Positions 5,263-12,534 of a stretch of DNA of 35,003 bases are shown piece by piece. The translations under genes were made by a program, and so were the position numbers. The stretch is taken from positions 2,367 to 37,369 of the IMG/VR virus record IMGVR_UViG_3300002483_002005. One strand, 5' to 3'. The number at the start of each line of letters is the position of its first letter. Position 1 is the stretch's first letter. The notes beneath the pieces were generated by a model. The model did no database searches. It was given only the letters and a program-made list of their open reading frames with translations, and had not been told where the DNA came from. Origin of the DNA: a virus.

Positions 5263-6446
5263 ATAAAAGCTTCCAAAGTATTAGGAGCCTTTTCAATATT
5301 GTATGATCGAGTCTTGTTATCTTGCAAGACATACTCTGCTTCGATCATTTGCAAGTCACCACCTAAAAATCTTTTTACATTTTCTGCCATGTCCATTGCT
5401 GTCGTAACAGGCACGTTCTGACATATCATATTTAAGTTCTTTAGTCCTCCTTGTAATATAAAGTCTTTTGGCATCTTCATTATATCCAATGCTTCGCGAG
5501 TATTGATATAACGATCTTCATCGGGGTGGCATAAGGTATGAGGGAAGTGACCAACGAAAGCACCAATACGATCTTTTCCTATCTCAGTCATCTTTCTCAT
5601 TATATTTCCACCAGCCGATAACTTATCAAACATATAGTTACACTTCTCAGAAAGCTTCTGGTGACCCCTTTCTGCCATCCAAACGCCCACATCCTTATAA
5701 GATACACCTTTATCTTCAATATAGTGTAAAGGATTAGTTGTCTTTTCAATTAGTTGAAAGAACTCAGGATGAGTAATTCCACCATGCATTTCTTCTAGTA
5801 CGTATTGATAGTAAGGATTGTCCGAAGGTTTCTGTTTGCTATTCACCTGTTCAAACATTGGATCTGGTTCGTTTGTAGCAGATGAACGAATCTGATCTTC
5901 GATCTTAGTGTATGGTCGATTGTAATACGATAAGATTGGTACAGAGTTTCCTTTCCAAAAGAAATAGAATGATCTATCTCTAACCTGGCTTAATCCGTGG
6001 AGGATTGATTTGGTTTTGTAGATGGAGAAGACGTAACCGTTTCTTCTTCCGATTTCTCTAAGTTTTGCCACAACTGGTTCTCCCATTCGACTAGCGAGCC
6101 GTGGAGCATTTTCACCCCAGAACACAGTTGGTTGGATGGATTCGAGCACATACTCGGCAGACTTGACCATCCAATCATTAGTATTACTATCACCGCTGCT
6201 AGTAGGACTAAGTGAAGAAAGCCCCGCACAAGGGCAGACAGTATTGACCACATCCACTCTGCTAGGAGCAGTGTCCCCTTTATCAAGCAGTAGATAAGGA
6301 ATATTATTATTATAATAGTTAAGAAGTTGGCTATCATTTGCTGTAAAATCCGTGTAAGAGAGGATGTATTCGGGTCGTTTCCCGAATACGTTTTCCATTG
6401 CTATTGTTTCACCTCCTATGAGAGGAACAATACTTGCATAATTCAT
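5259..6446 (-). CDS. C5-cytosine DNA methyltransferase, 395 aa
   Basis: Transfers a methyl group from SAM to C5 of cytosine in DNA. The motif order is complete: a degenerate motif I (IVPLIGG near residue 6), motif IV CPCAGLS with the catalytic Cys (PCQGFS in most relatives), motif VI GENAP in place of ENV, motif VIII QVRDRSFYF, and motif IX/X near the end (NTREALDIMKMPKDF, CQNVPVTTAMDMAENV). A start at the ATG at 6446 overlaps the epimerase stop (TAATG) with AAGGTGAA upstream. It is the last gene of the modification operon. The divergent motifs I, IV and VI leave specificity and even activity open, and its role in a phage predicted to carry hydroxymethylcytosine is unclear. Confidence 0.78.
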   Translation of the reverse strand: MNYASIVPLIGGETIAMENVFGKRPEYILSYTDFTANDSQLLNYYNNNIPYLLLDKGDTAPSRVDVVNTVCPCAGLSSLSPTSSGDSNTNDWMVKSAEYVLESIQPTVFWGENAPRLASRMGEPVVAKLREIGRRNGYVFSIYKTKSILHGLSQVRDRSFYFFWKGNSVPILSYYNRPYTKIEDQIRSSATNEPDPMFEQVNSKQKPSDNPYYQYVLEEMHGGITHPEFFQLIEKTTNPLHYIEDKGVSYKDVGVWMAERGHQKLSEKCNYMFDKLSAGGNIMRKMTEIGKDRIGAFVGHFPHTLCHPDEDRYINTREALDIMKMPKDFILQGGLKNLNMICQNVPVTTAMDMAENVKRFLGGDLQMIEAEYVLQDNKTRSYNIEKAPNTLEAFI

Positions 6447-7399
6447 TAATTCACCTTGTAATAATCTTTGTACCAAGTGACAAATTTTTCCACGCCATCA
6501 GCAATAGGTGTTGTTGGATTATAACCTAATTTCTGGAGTTTAGTCGTATCTGACCATGTGGCTGGAGTATCTGCCGGATGTGCTTCACAAGGATTACGTA
6601 TTGCTGTGCGACCAAGGTTCTTTTCAATATGATCTACAAAATCAAGTAACTCTACTTGTTGTCCATATCCGATATTATATATCTCATGATAACTATCACT
6701 ATCTGTGACAACTTTATCTATCACTAGGCTTATGCCATGAACAATATCTTCAACGTAAGTAAAGTCACGTTTCATATCACCAAAGTTATATAAGTCAATT
6801 GGTTTACCTTTTATAATATTATCAGTAAACTTAAACAGCGCCATGTCAGGTCTTCCATAAGGACCATACACAGTAAAGAATCGTAAGCCAGCGGTACGTT
6901 TAATTTTTGAATGACCAAACTGACATTCGTTTACTTTTTTAGACCAGCCATAAGGGTTGTTTTGATTTTCAGGTTTATCAACTTCATTCCAAGGTAACGG
7001 CTGTCCATGCATTACACATGATGATGAAGCATATACTACAGGAATATTGAGTCCTTCGACTTCCAATGCTTCGACGATACGCTGTGTACCAGTAATGTTT
7101 GTGTCAATATAGTGCTGTGGTTCGTCCATAGCGTGACGTGGATTTGCATATGCTGCAAGGTGTAAGACTACGTCCACGTCATCAAATAATTTCTTATCAG
7201 GATGAATGTCTTGAATATCGAGTTGTAACGTATCAACTCCATAGTCTTCTCTTAATATTCTTGCTCTTTCTCTTTTTAGTTCTACATCGTAGTAGTCATT
7301 AAAATTATCTACTCCTACTACTTGGTGTCCTCTTGCTGCATAGTATATTGCAGAGTGGAAGCCTATCATGCCGGCTTGGCCTGTGATAAATATTTTCAT
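6446..7399 (-). CDS. UDP-glucuronate 4-epimerase-like NAD-dependent epimerase, 317 aa
   Basis: An extended short-chain dehydrogenase fold with the NAD motif GQAGMIGFHS (residues 7-16; the usual first Gly-x-x-Gly pattern is kept) and VVGVDNFNDYYDVELKRER, a stretch typical of UDP-glucuronate 4-epimerases. The catalytic set is YASSSCVMHG (Ser) and a YGWSK motif (Tyr, Lys). It would convert UDP-glucuronate to UDP-galacturonate. The matching UDP-glucose dehydrogenase is encoded at 17898-18701, so the phage appears to carry both steps. The start overlaps the glucosyltransferase stop by 4 bp. Whether the product goes to the host surface or to phage DNA is unknown. Confidence 0.82.
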   Translation of the reverse strand: MKIFITGQAGMIGFHSAIYYAARGHQVVGVDNFNDYYDVELKRERARILREDYGVDTLQLDIQDIHPDKKLFDDVDVVLHLAAYANPRHAMDEPQHYIDTNITGTQRIVEALEVEGLNIPVVYASSSCVMHGQPLPWNEVDKPENQNNPYGWSKKVNECQFGHSKIKRTAGLRFFTVYGPYGRPDMALFKFTDNIIKGKPIDLYNFGDMKRDFTYVEDIVHGISLVIDKVVTDSDSYHEIYNIGYGQQVELLDFVDHIEKNLGRTAIRNPCEAHPADTPATWSDTTKLQKLGYNPTTPIADGVEKFVTWYKDYYKVN

Positions 7400-8643
7400 A
7401 CGAAAAATTCCTCGAGTCCTTGTGGTTGGTTGCTAGTAGTGTTCAAAGCGAGATCGATAATTTCTTTCACAACCATTTCTCCATCGGAGTGTTGCTTCCA
7501 AAATTCAAACGCCATCTCTCTCCAATCATCTCTCATCGCAGGATCATTTTTAAGTTTGACCATTTGGTCGCGGCACTCATTAAAGTTAGTATAGTCAACG
7601 CCTAGAGTGCCAGAGTTTTGACATTGACTAATTGGTTTACCTTGTACAGGATGAATTACATTATCACAAAAGTGTTTGTGAAATAACGGTACTGTACCTG
7701 AAGCTATACATTCGGCGTGGCAATTTTCTATATTGTTACCATAGTGTTCTGCTTTTAAAAAGTATAAGTCAGAACCAAATGCTGACCGTGACATACGATC
7801 CATAGCTTCTGAGTTTATATATTGTGGATAAAGGTATGCACCTTTGCCTTCAACTTCTTTGCCATACAAATCAGGTGTAAACTTAACTTCATTAAATTGT
7901 TTCTCAGGTCTGAAATGATTTTCTACAATTCTACGATCTGTAGGATTGTCTGATTTATTATCACGATATAAGACTAAAGGATATTGTATAGAAGCTTCTA
8001 GTCCTTCCAACACAGTGATAAATCCTTGTTCCATCAAAGCATCTTGATGGAAGTCAATCATAACACTTGGTCCTTTCCACATAGCAGTACGGCCAATCCA
8101 TCTTACCATGTTGTGTTGTTGTTCTTCAATAGGACGCCAGTACTTTGCACGGTGTCCATCATAATCAAAGCCAAGTCCCATCTTTGTAAGTGGAGTTTCA
8201 ATCTTGTTTTTTCTCATAAACTTACAGAAATCATTTTCCATACTATGAGTCATAATAACATCTACATTTTCGCATACTTCTTTTAAGTTAGCATTACGTG
8301 CAATGGATGCTGCTTTATGATCTACGTTAATAAACGCTTTACGAATATTAATATGTTTAAGAAACGGAATAAAATTATCCTGGCATTCTTGAGGATGACT
8401 CTTTGAAGGTACTGAATATATGATACACAAATCAAAATATTCATTAATCCAATTGGCATTTATCTCCCATTCATTTGCCATTGAGAATTCTTTTTGCTTT
8501 ATATCTAATCCTTTGGCTCTACCCCATTTTTTATCAGTAGCAGATAAGATATGAGCACCCGTTACTTTTTGCATTTGTATTGCACACTGTGTAACACCGC
8601 AACCTTCAGTGCCGCGACCAAGGACAATTGCAATTCTAGTCAT
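7396..8643 (-). CDS. agt: DNA alpha-glucosyltransferase, T4 AGT homologue, 415 aa
   Basis: Aligned from memory to T4 AGT along the protein: RGTEGCGVTQ near the N-terminus matches RGLEGCGVT, INVDHKAASIARN matches the H-D-H region, and MVRWIGRTAMWKG (residues 179-191) with VLEGLEAS matches the INRWIGRTTTWKG and VMEGLERS segments. Length is near T4's 400. T4 AGT moves glucose from UDP-glucose to 5-hydroxymethylcytosine in DNA, protecting it from nucleases. I start at the ATG at 8643 with TAAGGAATT upstream, 8 bp overlapping the previous gene. A predicted dCMP hydroxymethylase lies 1.5 kb upstream in the same operon, which supports the role. Confidence 0.85.
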   Translation of the reverse strand: MTRIAIVLGRGTEGCGVTQCAIQMQKVTGAHILSATDKKWGRAKGLDIKQKEFSMANEWEINANWINEYFDLCIIYSVPSKSHPQECQDNFIPFLKHINIRKAFINVDHKAASIARNANLKEVCENVDVIMTHSMENDFCKFMRKNKIETPLTKMGLGFDYDGHRAKYWRPIEEQQHNMVRWIGRTAMWKGPSVMIDFHQDALMEQGFITVLEGLEASIQYPLVLYRDNKSDNPTDRRIVENHFRPEKQFNEVKFTPDLYGKEVEGKGAYLYPQYINSEAMDRMSRSAFGSDLYFLKAEHYGNNIENCHAECIASGTVPLFHKHFCDNVIHPVQGKPISQCQNSGTLGVDYTNFNECRDQMVKLKNDPAMRDDWREMAFEFWKQHSDGEMVVKEIIDLALNTTSNQPQGLEEFFV

Positions 8644-9019
8644 TAATAAATTCCTTACATTCAATTAAAACATTATGTACGTATTTATGATCGTTTAACT
8701 TACGATTTCTAGGGGAAGGATGTGGTAAGACAAAGTGATCTTCGAAACCAAGACGTTTCAAATAGCTCGATACCATTGAACCCCATACAACTATCTTATC
8801 ATAGTTTTTAAGACTTGTACATAATAAAGTGTGATCAAAAGTCTTAAATTTAAAATCCCATTCAGGATCAAATGATAAGTTAGTGAAGGAGACATGTGTG
8901 AGGTCCAGTTGATCTAACCAGCTATGAAATCTTTTGTACGCAGATCCCTTTGCCTTACTCACTGCTACCTTTGAAGGATTCATTCCAACAAAGATAATTC
9001 TAGACCGAAACGAATTCAT
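8636..9019 (-). CDS. Uracil-DNA-glycosylase-superfamily protein, 127 aa
   Basis: IIFVGMNPSK near the N-terminus matches the G-x-NP loop of family 4/5-like uracil-DNA glycosylases. IVVWGSMVSSYL and LPHPSPRNRK near residue 107 match the late HPSPRN motif. It is short for an active family 4 enzyme (about 190-210 aa), so it may be a minimal relative. In a base-modification operon it could remove uracil or deaminated modified cytosine, or act as a modified-base binder; this is inference. I start at the ATG at 9019; a TTG start 21 bases upstream is possible. Confidence 0.65.
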   Translation of the reverse strand: MNSFRSRIIFVGMNPSKVAVSKAKGSAYKRFHSWLDQLDLTHVSFTNLSFDPEWDFKFKTFDHTLLCTSLKNYDKIVVWGSMVSSYLKRLGFEDHFVLPHPSPRNRKLNDHKYVHNVLIECKEFIND

Positions 9020-9467
9020 ATTCAATTCCAGCTTCTTCAAACATAGCTGAAGTTAAAGCAAATGATTCAACCCAATGCTCAGGTATTTCCTGATTAGGCA
9101 TAACCACACGTTTAACACCAACTTGAATTACGCCTTTAGCGCAATCAGAACAAACAGGTAAACCCCACACGTATAATGTAGATCCATCAAGTGATACACC
9201 ATTATATGTAGCGTTGTATATTACATTCTGTTCTGCATGAACAACATACCTGTACTTAATTTTCTTGACAGCGTATCTATTCAAATCATCTTTTATACCA
9301 CGAGGAAAGCCATTGTATCCTTGAGCAAGTACCTGCCCTTTCTTTCCTATAGCAACAGCACCAATCTTAGATGACGGGTCCTTTGACCAAGTGCTTACTT
9401 CCTTTGCTAATCCTAGGTATCTTATATCCCATTTATTTGACAAGGTGAAAGTGCCTTTCATATACAT
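9000..9467 (-). CDS. dCMP deaminase, 155 aa
   Basis: A cytidine/deoxycytidylate deaminase fold: VVHAEQN carries the zinc His and the catalytic Glu, and GLPVCSDCAK carries the two zinc Cys. SKDPSSKIGAVAIG and GYNGFPRGI are also typical of dCMP deaminases. It converts dCMP to dUMP, the substrate of the ThyX at 13483. It overlaps the hydroxymethylase gene by 35 bp. Both enzymes draw on dCMP, so together they set the split between modified cytosine and thymine. ATGs at 9467 and 9461 are both possible starts, neither with a strong ribosome binding site. Confidence 0.88.
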   Translation of the reverse strand: MYMKGTFTLSNKWDIRYLGLAKEVSTWSKDPSSKIGAVAIGKKGQVLAQGYNGFPRGIKDDLNRYAVKKIKYRYVVHAEQNVIYNATYNGVSLDGSTLYVWGLPVCSDCAKGVIQVGVKRVVMPNQEIPEHWVESFALTSAMFEEAGIEYEFVSV

Positions 9468-10119
9468 GCAAGTTTTGTACTTGCCACATAATCATACCGG
9501 GTTGAAGTCCTTCATAGCTGTGGGCATGTCGATCAATTCTGTTTATGTTATCACATAGCAATGAGAGTACATGCATTTGCCAGGCATAATCATTCTTATA
9601 ACCAAACACTACATCATTCGAACGCATTTGAACTACAGCGTTAAGTACATCATCACGAATGTAATAGCTCACAGCGTTTGTACATATGAAATCATTCTTT
9701 TCGTTTTCATTGTATTCTAGCCAGACAGAAGGACGATTGTATACCATTGTAGCTCTACGTCCATCAGGATTTTCAATTAACTCATCAAGGACATGACCAT
9801 ACTGTTGGTGGTACTTATCAGACCAGATAAGATGACCATAGTTTGAATTAATTTCACCGTGTTTATTTGCTGCGTATTGCCAAGCTTGTGGAACACTTTC
9901 ACCAATATCATTTACGTTTGTGGATTGACTTTCATACCAATCTAATTCTTCTTGAATATAATCATAGTTTGGCGAACCAAAGATAGCAGGCTCATCAGCA
10001 ACAAACGATGCACCAATCAGTTCAATAGTTTTTTGACCGGTTCTATCGATTGTAAATGCTTCATCATTGAGTTCACCAATAAAGAACTGGCGAATATCAT
10101 GTACACTATGTAGTTTCAT
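9433..10119 (-). CDS. 42: dCMP hydroxymethylase (ThyA family, T4 gp42-like), 228 aa
   Basis: A thymidylate synthase fold: INSNYGHLIW, NPDGRRATMVYNRPS (Arg121-122), FICTNAVSYYIRDD with catalytic Cys146, and QMRSNDVVFGYKNDYAWQ. The key residue is Asp177 in KNDYA, at the place of the Asn that thymidylate synthases use to recognise dUMP. T4 hydroxymethylase has Asp179 there and Cys148, giving dCMP specificity. The predicted reaction is dCMP plus methylenetetrahydrofolate to 5-hydroxymethyl-dCMP. ThyX elsewhere in the window covers dTMP, consistent with this protein not being a thymidylate synthase. It overlaps the DUF1599 gene by 14 bp. Confidence 0.83.
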   Translation of the reverse strand: MKLHSVHDIRQFFIGELNDEAFTIDRTGQKTIELIGASFVADEPAIFGSPNYDYIQEELDWYESQSTNVNDIGESVPQAWQYAANKHGEINSNYGHLIWSDKYHQQYGHVLDELIENPDGRRATMVYNRPSVWLEYNENEKNDFICTNAVSYYIRDDVLNAVVQMRSNDVVFGYKNDYAWQMHVLSLLCDNINRIDRHAHSYEGLQPGMIMWQVQNLHVYERHFHLVK

Positions 10120-10459
10120 TTTTTACTCGCTTTGGACGATTTAGAAAGTCACGATCAGGATCTTGGCCATCAATACCATTATTCATATATGCAGCAAAGA
10201 ATGAAGCATAGTTAATAATATCAATGCATGAATCTTCGAGGCTTTCAAAGTTTGGTTCGTAATTTGGATCAGATTCCATTGCTTCGAGTACTGATTGCAT
10301 GCGTAACACTTTTGCATACATTGTATCAAGAAGAGTTGAACAACCTCTAGGGTAATACATTGCTTGTTGTATTCTAGAGCTTGGGTTCTGGTAATCATTA
10401 CCTTTTCTGTTTTGTACTTCTGCAGCTTTCTGCAAAACTTTAAGTGATTCTTTACTCAT
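10106..10459 (-). CDS. DUF1599 (nucleotide modification associated domain 1) protein, 117 aa
   Basis: KGNDYQNPSSRIQQAMYY, then LLDTMYAKVLRMQSV, then ESLEDSCIDIINYASFFAAY match the DUF1599 / Nmad1 layout: DY near the start, a K-x-x-R helix and a final ES-x-x-D-x-INYA helix. The family was proposed, on the basis of gene neighbourhoods, to act in phage DNA base modification; its chemistry is not known. Here it sits directly next to the predicted dCMP hydroxymethylase, in line with that proposal. It starts at an ATG right after the previous stop (TAAATG). Confidence 0.7.
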   Translation of the reverse strand: MSKESLKVLQKAAEVQNRKGNDYQNPSSRIQQAMYYPRGCSTLLDTMYAKVLRMQSVLEAMESDPNYEPNFESLEDSCIDIINYASFFAAYMNNGIDGQDPDRDFLNRPKRVKNETT

Positions 10460-11029
10460 TTATCTTGTACCTCTACCACGTATTTCACGGTTAACCTTAG
10501 GGCGAAAATGCTTGATGGAAGCACCTTCAATATACTCAGCCATGCCATCAATATTGAATTGACTAGTATTAATATATTTTATAACAATTTCTAAAGATTG
10601 TAAACCATTTTCTGTGAGAAACTCTCTAAATTTTCTACCAGATGATTCACTAATTACACTATCATCTAGAAAACTTCTTAGATGATTACCTTGGCGGCTA
10701 TTGATGCTTGCAGATGGAGCGTCTGTTTTACCAATATAAAGTGTATAAGGTCCTAATGTAACAAACCAACCGTATACACCTTTTGCTTTGCTTGCTGCAA
10801 AAGGAGCCGGTCCTCTTTGACCAGGAATTCTTTCAAGCTTCTTAGGAACTTCTAAAAATTCATAATCAAAATCTACATATGGAAGAGATTTGCCGGCAAA
10901 ATCTGGTAGATCTCTTGGAGGCATATTCTTTTTATGTAAACGTATTTTTCCATAAACTTCAGCCTCATCCCATAATTTTTTAATATCAATCGAACTAAGC
11001 ATTGATGCTAAATTATTTAATATAGACAT
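10460..11029 (-). CDS. GIY-YIG domain protein, 189 aa
   Basis: Begins at the ATG at 11029, which overlaps the previous stop (TAATG); a longer reading frame upstream is only overlap. A GIY-YIG nuclease pattern runs from about residue 80: VYGWFVTLGPYTLYIGKT, an Arg and His further on (NSRQGNHLRSF) and a late Glu in AEYIEGASIKHFRPKVN. The first Tyr-Gly-Trp replaces GIY. It could be a free-standing DNA endonuclease acting on host DNA, or a homing-type relative. No DNA-binding domain is recognisable in the N-terminal 75 residues. Confidence 0.65.
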   Translation of the reverse strand: MSILNNLASMLSSIDIKKLWDEAEVYGKIRLHKKNMPPRDLPDFAGKSLPYVDFDYEFLEVPKKLERIPGQRGPAPFAASKAKGVYGWFVTLGPYTLYIGKTDAPSASINSRQGNHLRSFLDDSVISESSGRKFREFLTENGLQSLEIVIKYINTSQFNIDGMAEYIEGASIKHFRPKVNREIRGRGTR

Positions 11030-11307
11030 TATCTGTAATCCCGAATGTATACGTCCCAATGCGTTGCATTTTCTTTTGGCGTATCTTTTGCCCAACGATG
11101 TAAACGTGGACCACGTGGTCTGCACCATACACCTTGTGTAGGACGATCACGATTAATATCAAAGTATGGGGATTTGCGATAGTTCTTGATGAAGCTGTTG
11201 CGATAAGCAAGTAGTTCTTTAAGTCCAGCAATAGCAGGATCATCAAGAGTTTTAACCGTAAAACGATAATTTTCGGATGTACGATTTTTATAAGTTACAT
11301 AAGCCAT
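11029..11307 (-). CDS. Hypothetical basic protein, 92 aa
   Basis: ATG at 11307 overlaps the previous stop (TAATG), and its own stop overlaps the next start, so it is embedded in a tightly coupled string. The protein is basic and rich in Arg, Tyr and Trp (YRKSPYFDINRDRPTQGVW, CRPRGPRLHRWAKDT, DVYIRDYR) with no TM segment. Family not recognised. The composition would suit nucleic acid binding, which is inference only. Confidence 0.65.
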   Translation of the reverse strand: MAYVTYKNRTSENYRFTVKTLDDPAIAGLKELLAYRNSFIKNYRKSPYFDINRDRPTQGVWCRPRGPRLHRWAKDTPKENATHWDVYIRDYR

Positions 11308-11510
11308 TATGATGCCTCCAGTAACTTTTCAAATTCTATTTCATTTGCTTTTTCTTCACGCTCAACATTCTTTTCAAGATCTTCACAAATATCGAGCAAC
11401 TCAATAATTATTTGAGTACGGGCCATTTGTTGGTTGAATGCTCTACGAGCGAGACTAGACAATTTCTTTTTCATTGTCATTGCGTCTTGTATATCACGAA
11501 CTATAATCAT
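11307..11510 (-). CDS. Hypothetical helical protein, 67 aa
   Basis: First gene behind the early-type promoter at 11536-11564, with a perfect GAAGGAGA ribosome binding site. The sequence is almost all helix with alternating charge (MKKKLSSLARRAF, IIIELLDICEDLEKNVEREEKANEIEFEKLL), probably a coiled coil. Family unknown. As a promoter-proximal small gene it may be an early host-takeover protein, but nothing in the sequence shows that directly. Confidence 0.65.
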   Translation of the reverse strand: MIIVRDIQDAMTMKKKLSSLARRAFNQQMARTQIIIELLDICEDLEKNVEREEKANEIEFEKLLEAS

Positions 11511-11535
11511 AGTATCTCCTTCATTTATAGATACT

Positions 11536-11564
11536 ATTCTACCACAGTTAAAACCAAATGTAAA
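11536..11564 (-). promoter_or_regulatory. Early-type promoter for the DNA-modification operon
   Basis: TTTACA, 17 nt, TAGAAT on the minus strand, about 25 bp before the first gene of the run that continues to 5259. Shares CTGTGGTAGAATA with the promoter at 15958. Confidence 0.8.
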
Positions 11565-11592
11565 CCTTTTTGTTTCGTTTTAAAACAATAAC

Positions 11593-12066
11593 TTAGAATT
11601 TTGTTAAGAATTGTGCTATTCTTCCTACAAATGGTAACAGCATAAGTGCCATCATAAGATTCATACCAGTATGTGCCATAGCTATTCGTAAGGTATCACC
11701 TTTTGGCCAGCCATCAGATACAAAGATACCGGCTAACCATATGGTTCCAGTAGTTCCAATGTTAGCTCCTAACACAGCAGCAACTGCGGCTGGTAGCGGT
11801 AAGGCGCCTGAAGCAACTAACGCAATGATTGCAGTAGTTGATAATGAAGACGATTGCCACAAGAGTGTCATTACTATTCCACCAATAAACATGTATATCG
11901 GATTACCTAAAAAGAATTGTAAGTGGTCCATGTTACCCATTGACTTCATACCACCTGAGAATGTTTTAAGTCCAATGTAAAATATTACTAAGCCAACTAA
12001 AGCAGTTATTACGGGATTTCCTAGATCCATTTTCTTTACCTTCTTCCAAAGTTTTTTATTCGACAT
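11593..12066 (-). CDS. Half-size Na/phosphate cotransporter (NptA-like), 157 aa
   Basis: Inner-membrane protein with about four hydrophobic segments. Residues 71-79, QSSSLSTTA, are the QSSS motif of the PNaS (Na/Pi cotransporter) family, followed by ASGALPLPAAVAAVLGANIGTTGT, which is also typical. Bacterial members usually have two inverted QSSS repeats and over 300 residues; here only one repeat is present. It might act as a dimer or modify the host carrier, which is inference. It follows the MazG-like gene with one base between stop and start and shares its promoter. Phosphate acquisition genes are common cargo of marine phages. Confidence 0.78.
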   Translation of the reverse strand: MSNKKLWKKVKKMDLGNPVITALVGLVIFYIGLKTFSGGMKSMGNMDHLQFFLGNPIYMFIGGIVMTLLWQSSSLSTTAIIALVASGALPLPAAVAAVLGANIGTTGTIWLAGIFVSDGWPKGDTLRIAMAHTGMNLMMALMLLPFVGRIAQFLTKF

Positions 12067-12067
12067 A

Positions 12068-12481
12068 TTACAAACCTTTATCTAATTCCCCATGATTATC
12101 TTCATGGTTCGGTCCTACCCATCCATCAGGCTTCAATAGATCTGGTAGACCAAATGGATTAGGACGTCCTGGTTTTACGCCAACCTGTTTATTCATATTG
12201 GCTTTATATATCTCGTCCCAAGCTTTACTTGCATCAACATTGAATACATCAAGTGTACCGATAGCAAAAACACATAGATCAATCAAGCCATCTACAATTT
12301 CTTCTGAATTACCAGAGTTGGCAGCTTGCATAGTTTCATGTAATTCTTCTTGACACATAAGCAAACGGAACATAAGGTACTTGTTCATAAGTACTTTATC
12401 ATCTTTATTCTTTTCAAACCATTCATTGACACCATACTTCTTATGCATGTCTGCCATGTCTTGTACCCAATTAGTACTCAT
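12068..12481 (-). CDS. MazG-like nucleotide pyrophosphohydrolase, 137 aa
   Basis: An all-alpha NTP pyrophosphatase pattern: EELHE (Glu45, 46, 49) followed by SEEIVDGLIDLCVFAIG, giving the Mg-binding E-E-x-x-E and E-x-x-D set. It would cut a (d)NTP or related nucleotide to the monophosphate and pyrophosphate. T4 dCTPase (gp56) belongs to the same all-alpha superfamily, so in a phage predicted to make hydroxymethyl-dCMP this enzyme could destroy dCTP and supply dCMP; a MazG-type role on ppGpp or non-canonical NTPs is the alternative. It is the first gene after the promoter at 12506. Confidence 0.72.
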   Translation of the reverse strand: MSTNWVQDMADMHKKYGVNEWFEKNKDDKVLMNKYLMFRLLMCQEELHETMQAANSGNSEEIVDGLIDLCVFAIGTLDVFNVDASKAWDEIYKANMNKQVGVKPGRPNPFGLPDLLKPDGWVGPNHEDNHGELDKGL

Positions 12482-12505
12482 ACTTTACCCTTTATTGTTT
12501 TGTAC

Positions 12506-12534
12506 ATTATATCACCTTTTGCATAGTAAGTAAA
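12506..12534 (-). promoter_or_regulatory. Early-type promoter inside the 3' end of the GAPDH gene
   Basis: TTTACT, 17 nt, TATAAT on the minus strand. It overlaps the last codons of GAPDH and reads into the MazG-like and NptA-like genes. It has the best -10 of the set. Confidence 0.8.

Noticed and set aside
5990-6337. 115-aa hydrophobic open frame on the minus strand inside the methyltransferase gene
   Set aside because: It has two TM-like stretches and could suggest an embedded spanin, but there is no ribosome binding site and it overlaps a well-supported methyltransferase frame.
7396-8643. LPS glycosyltransferase
   Set aside because: The segments GTEGCGVT, RWIGRT, WKG and VLEGLE match T4 DNA alpha-glucosyltransferase in order and spacing.
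9433-10119. Thymidylate synthase ThyA
   Set aside because: Asp replaces the dUMP-selecting Asn, and a ThyX is present; dCMP hydroxymethylase fits better.
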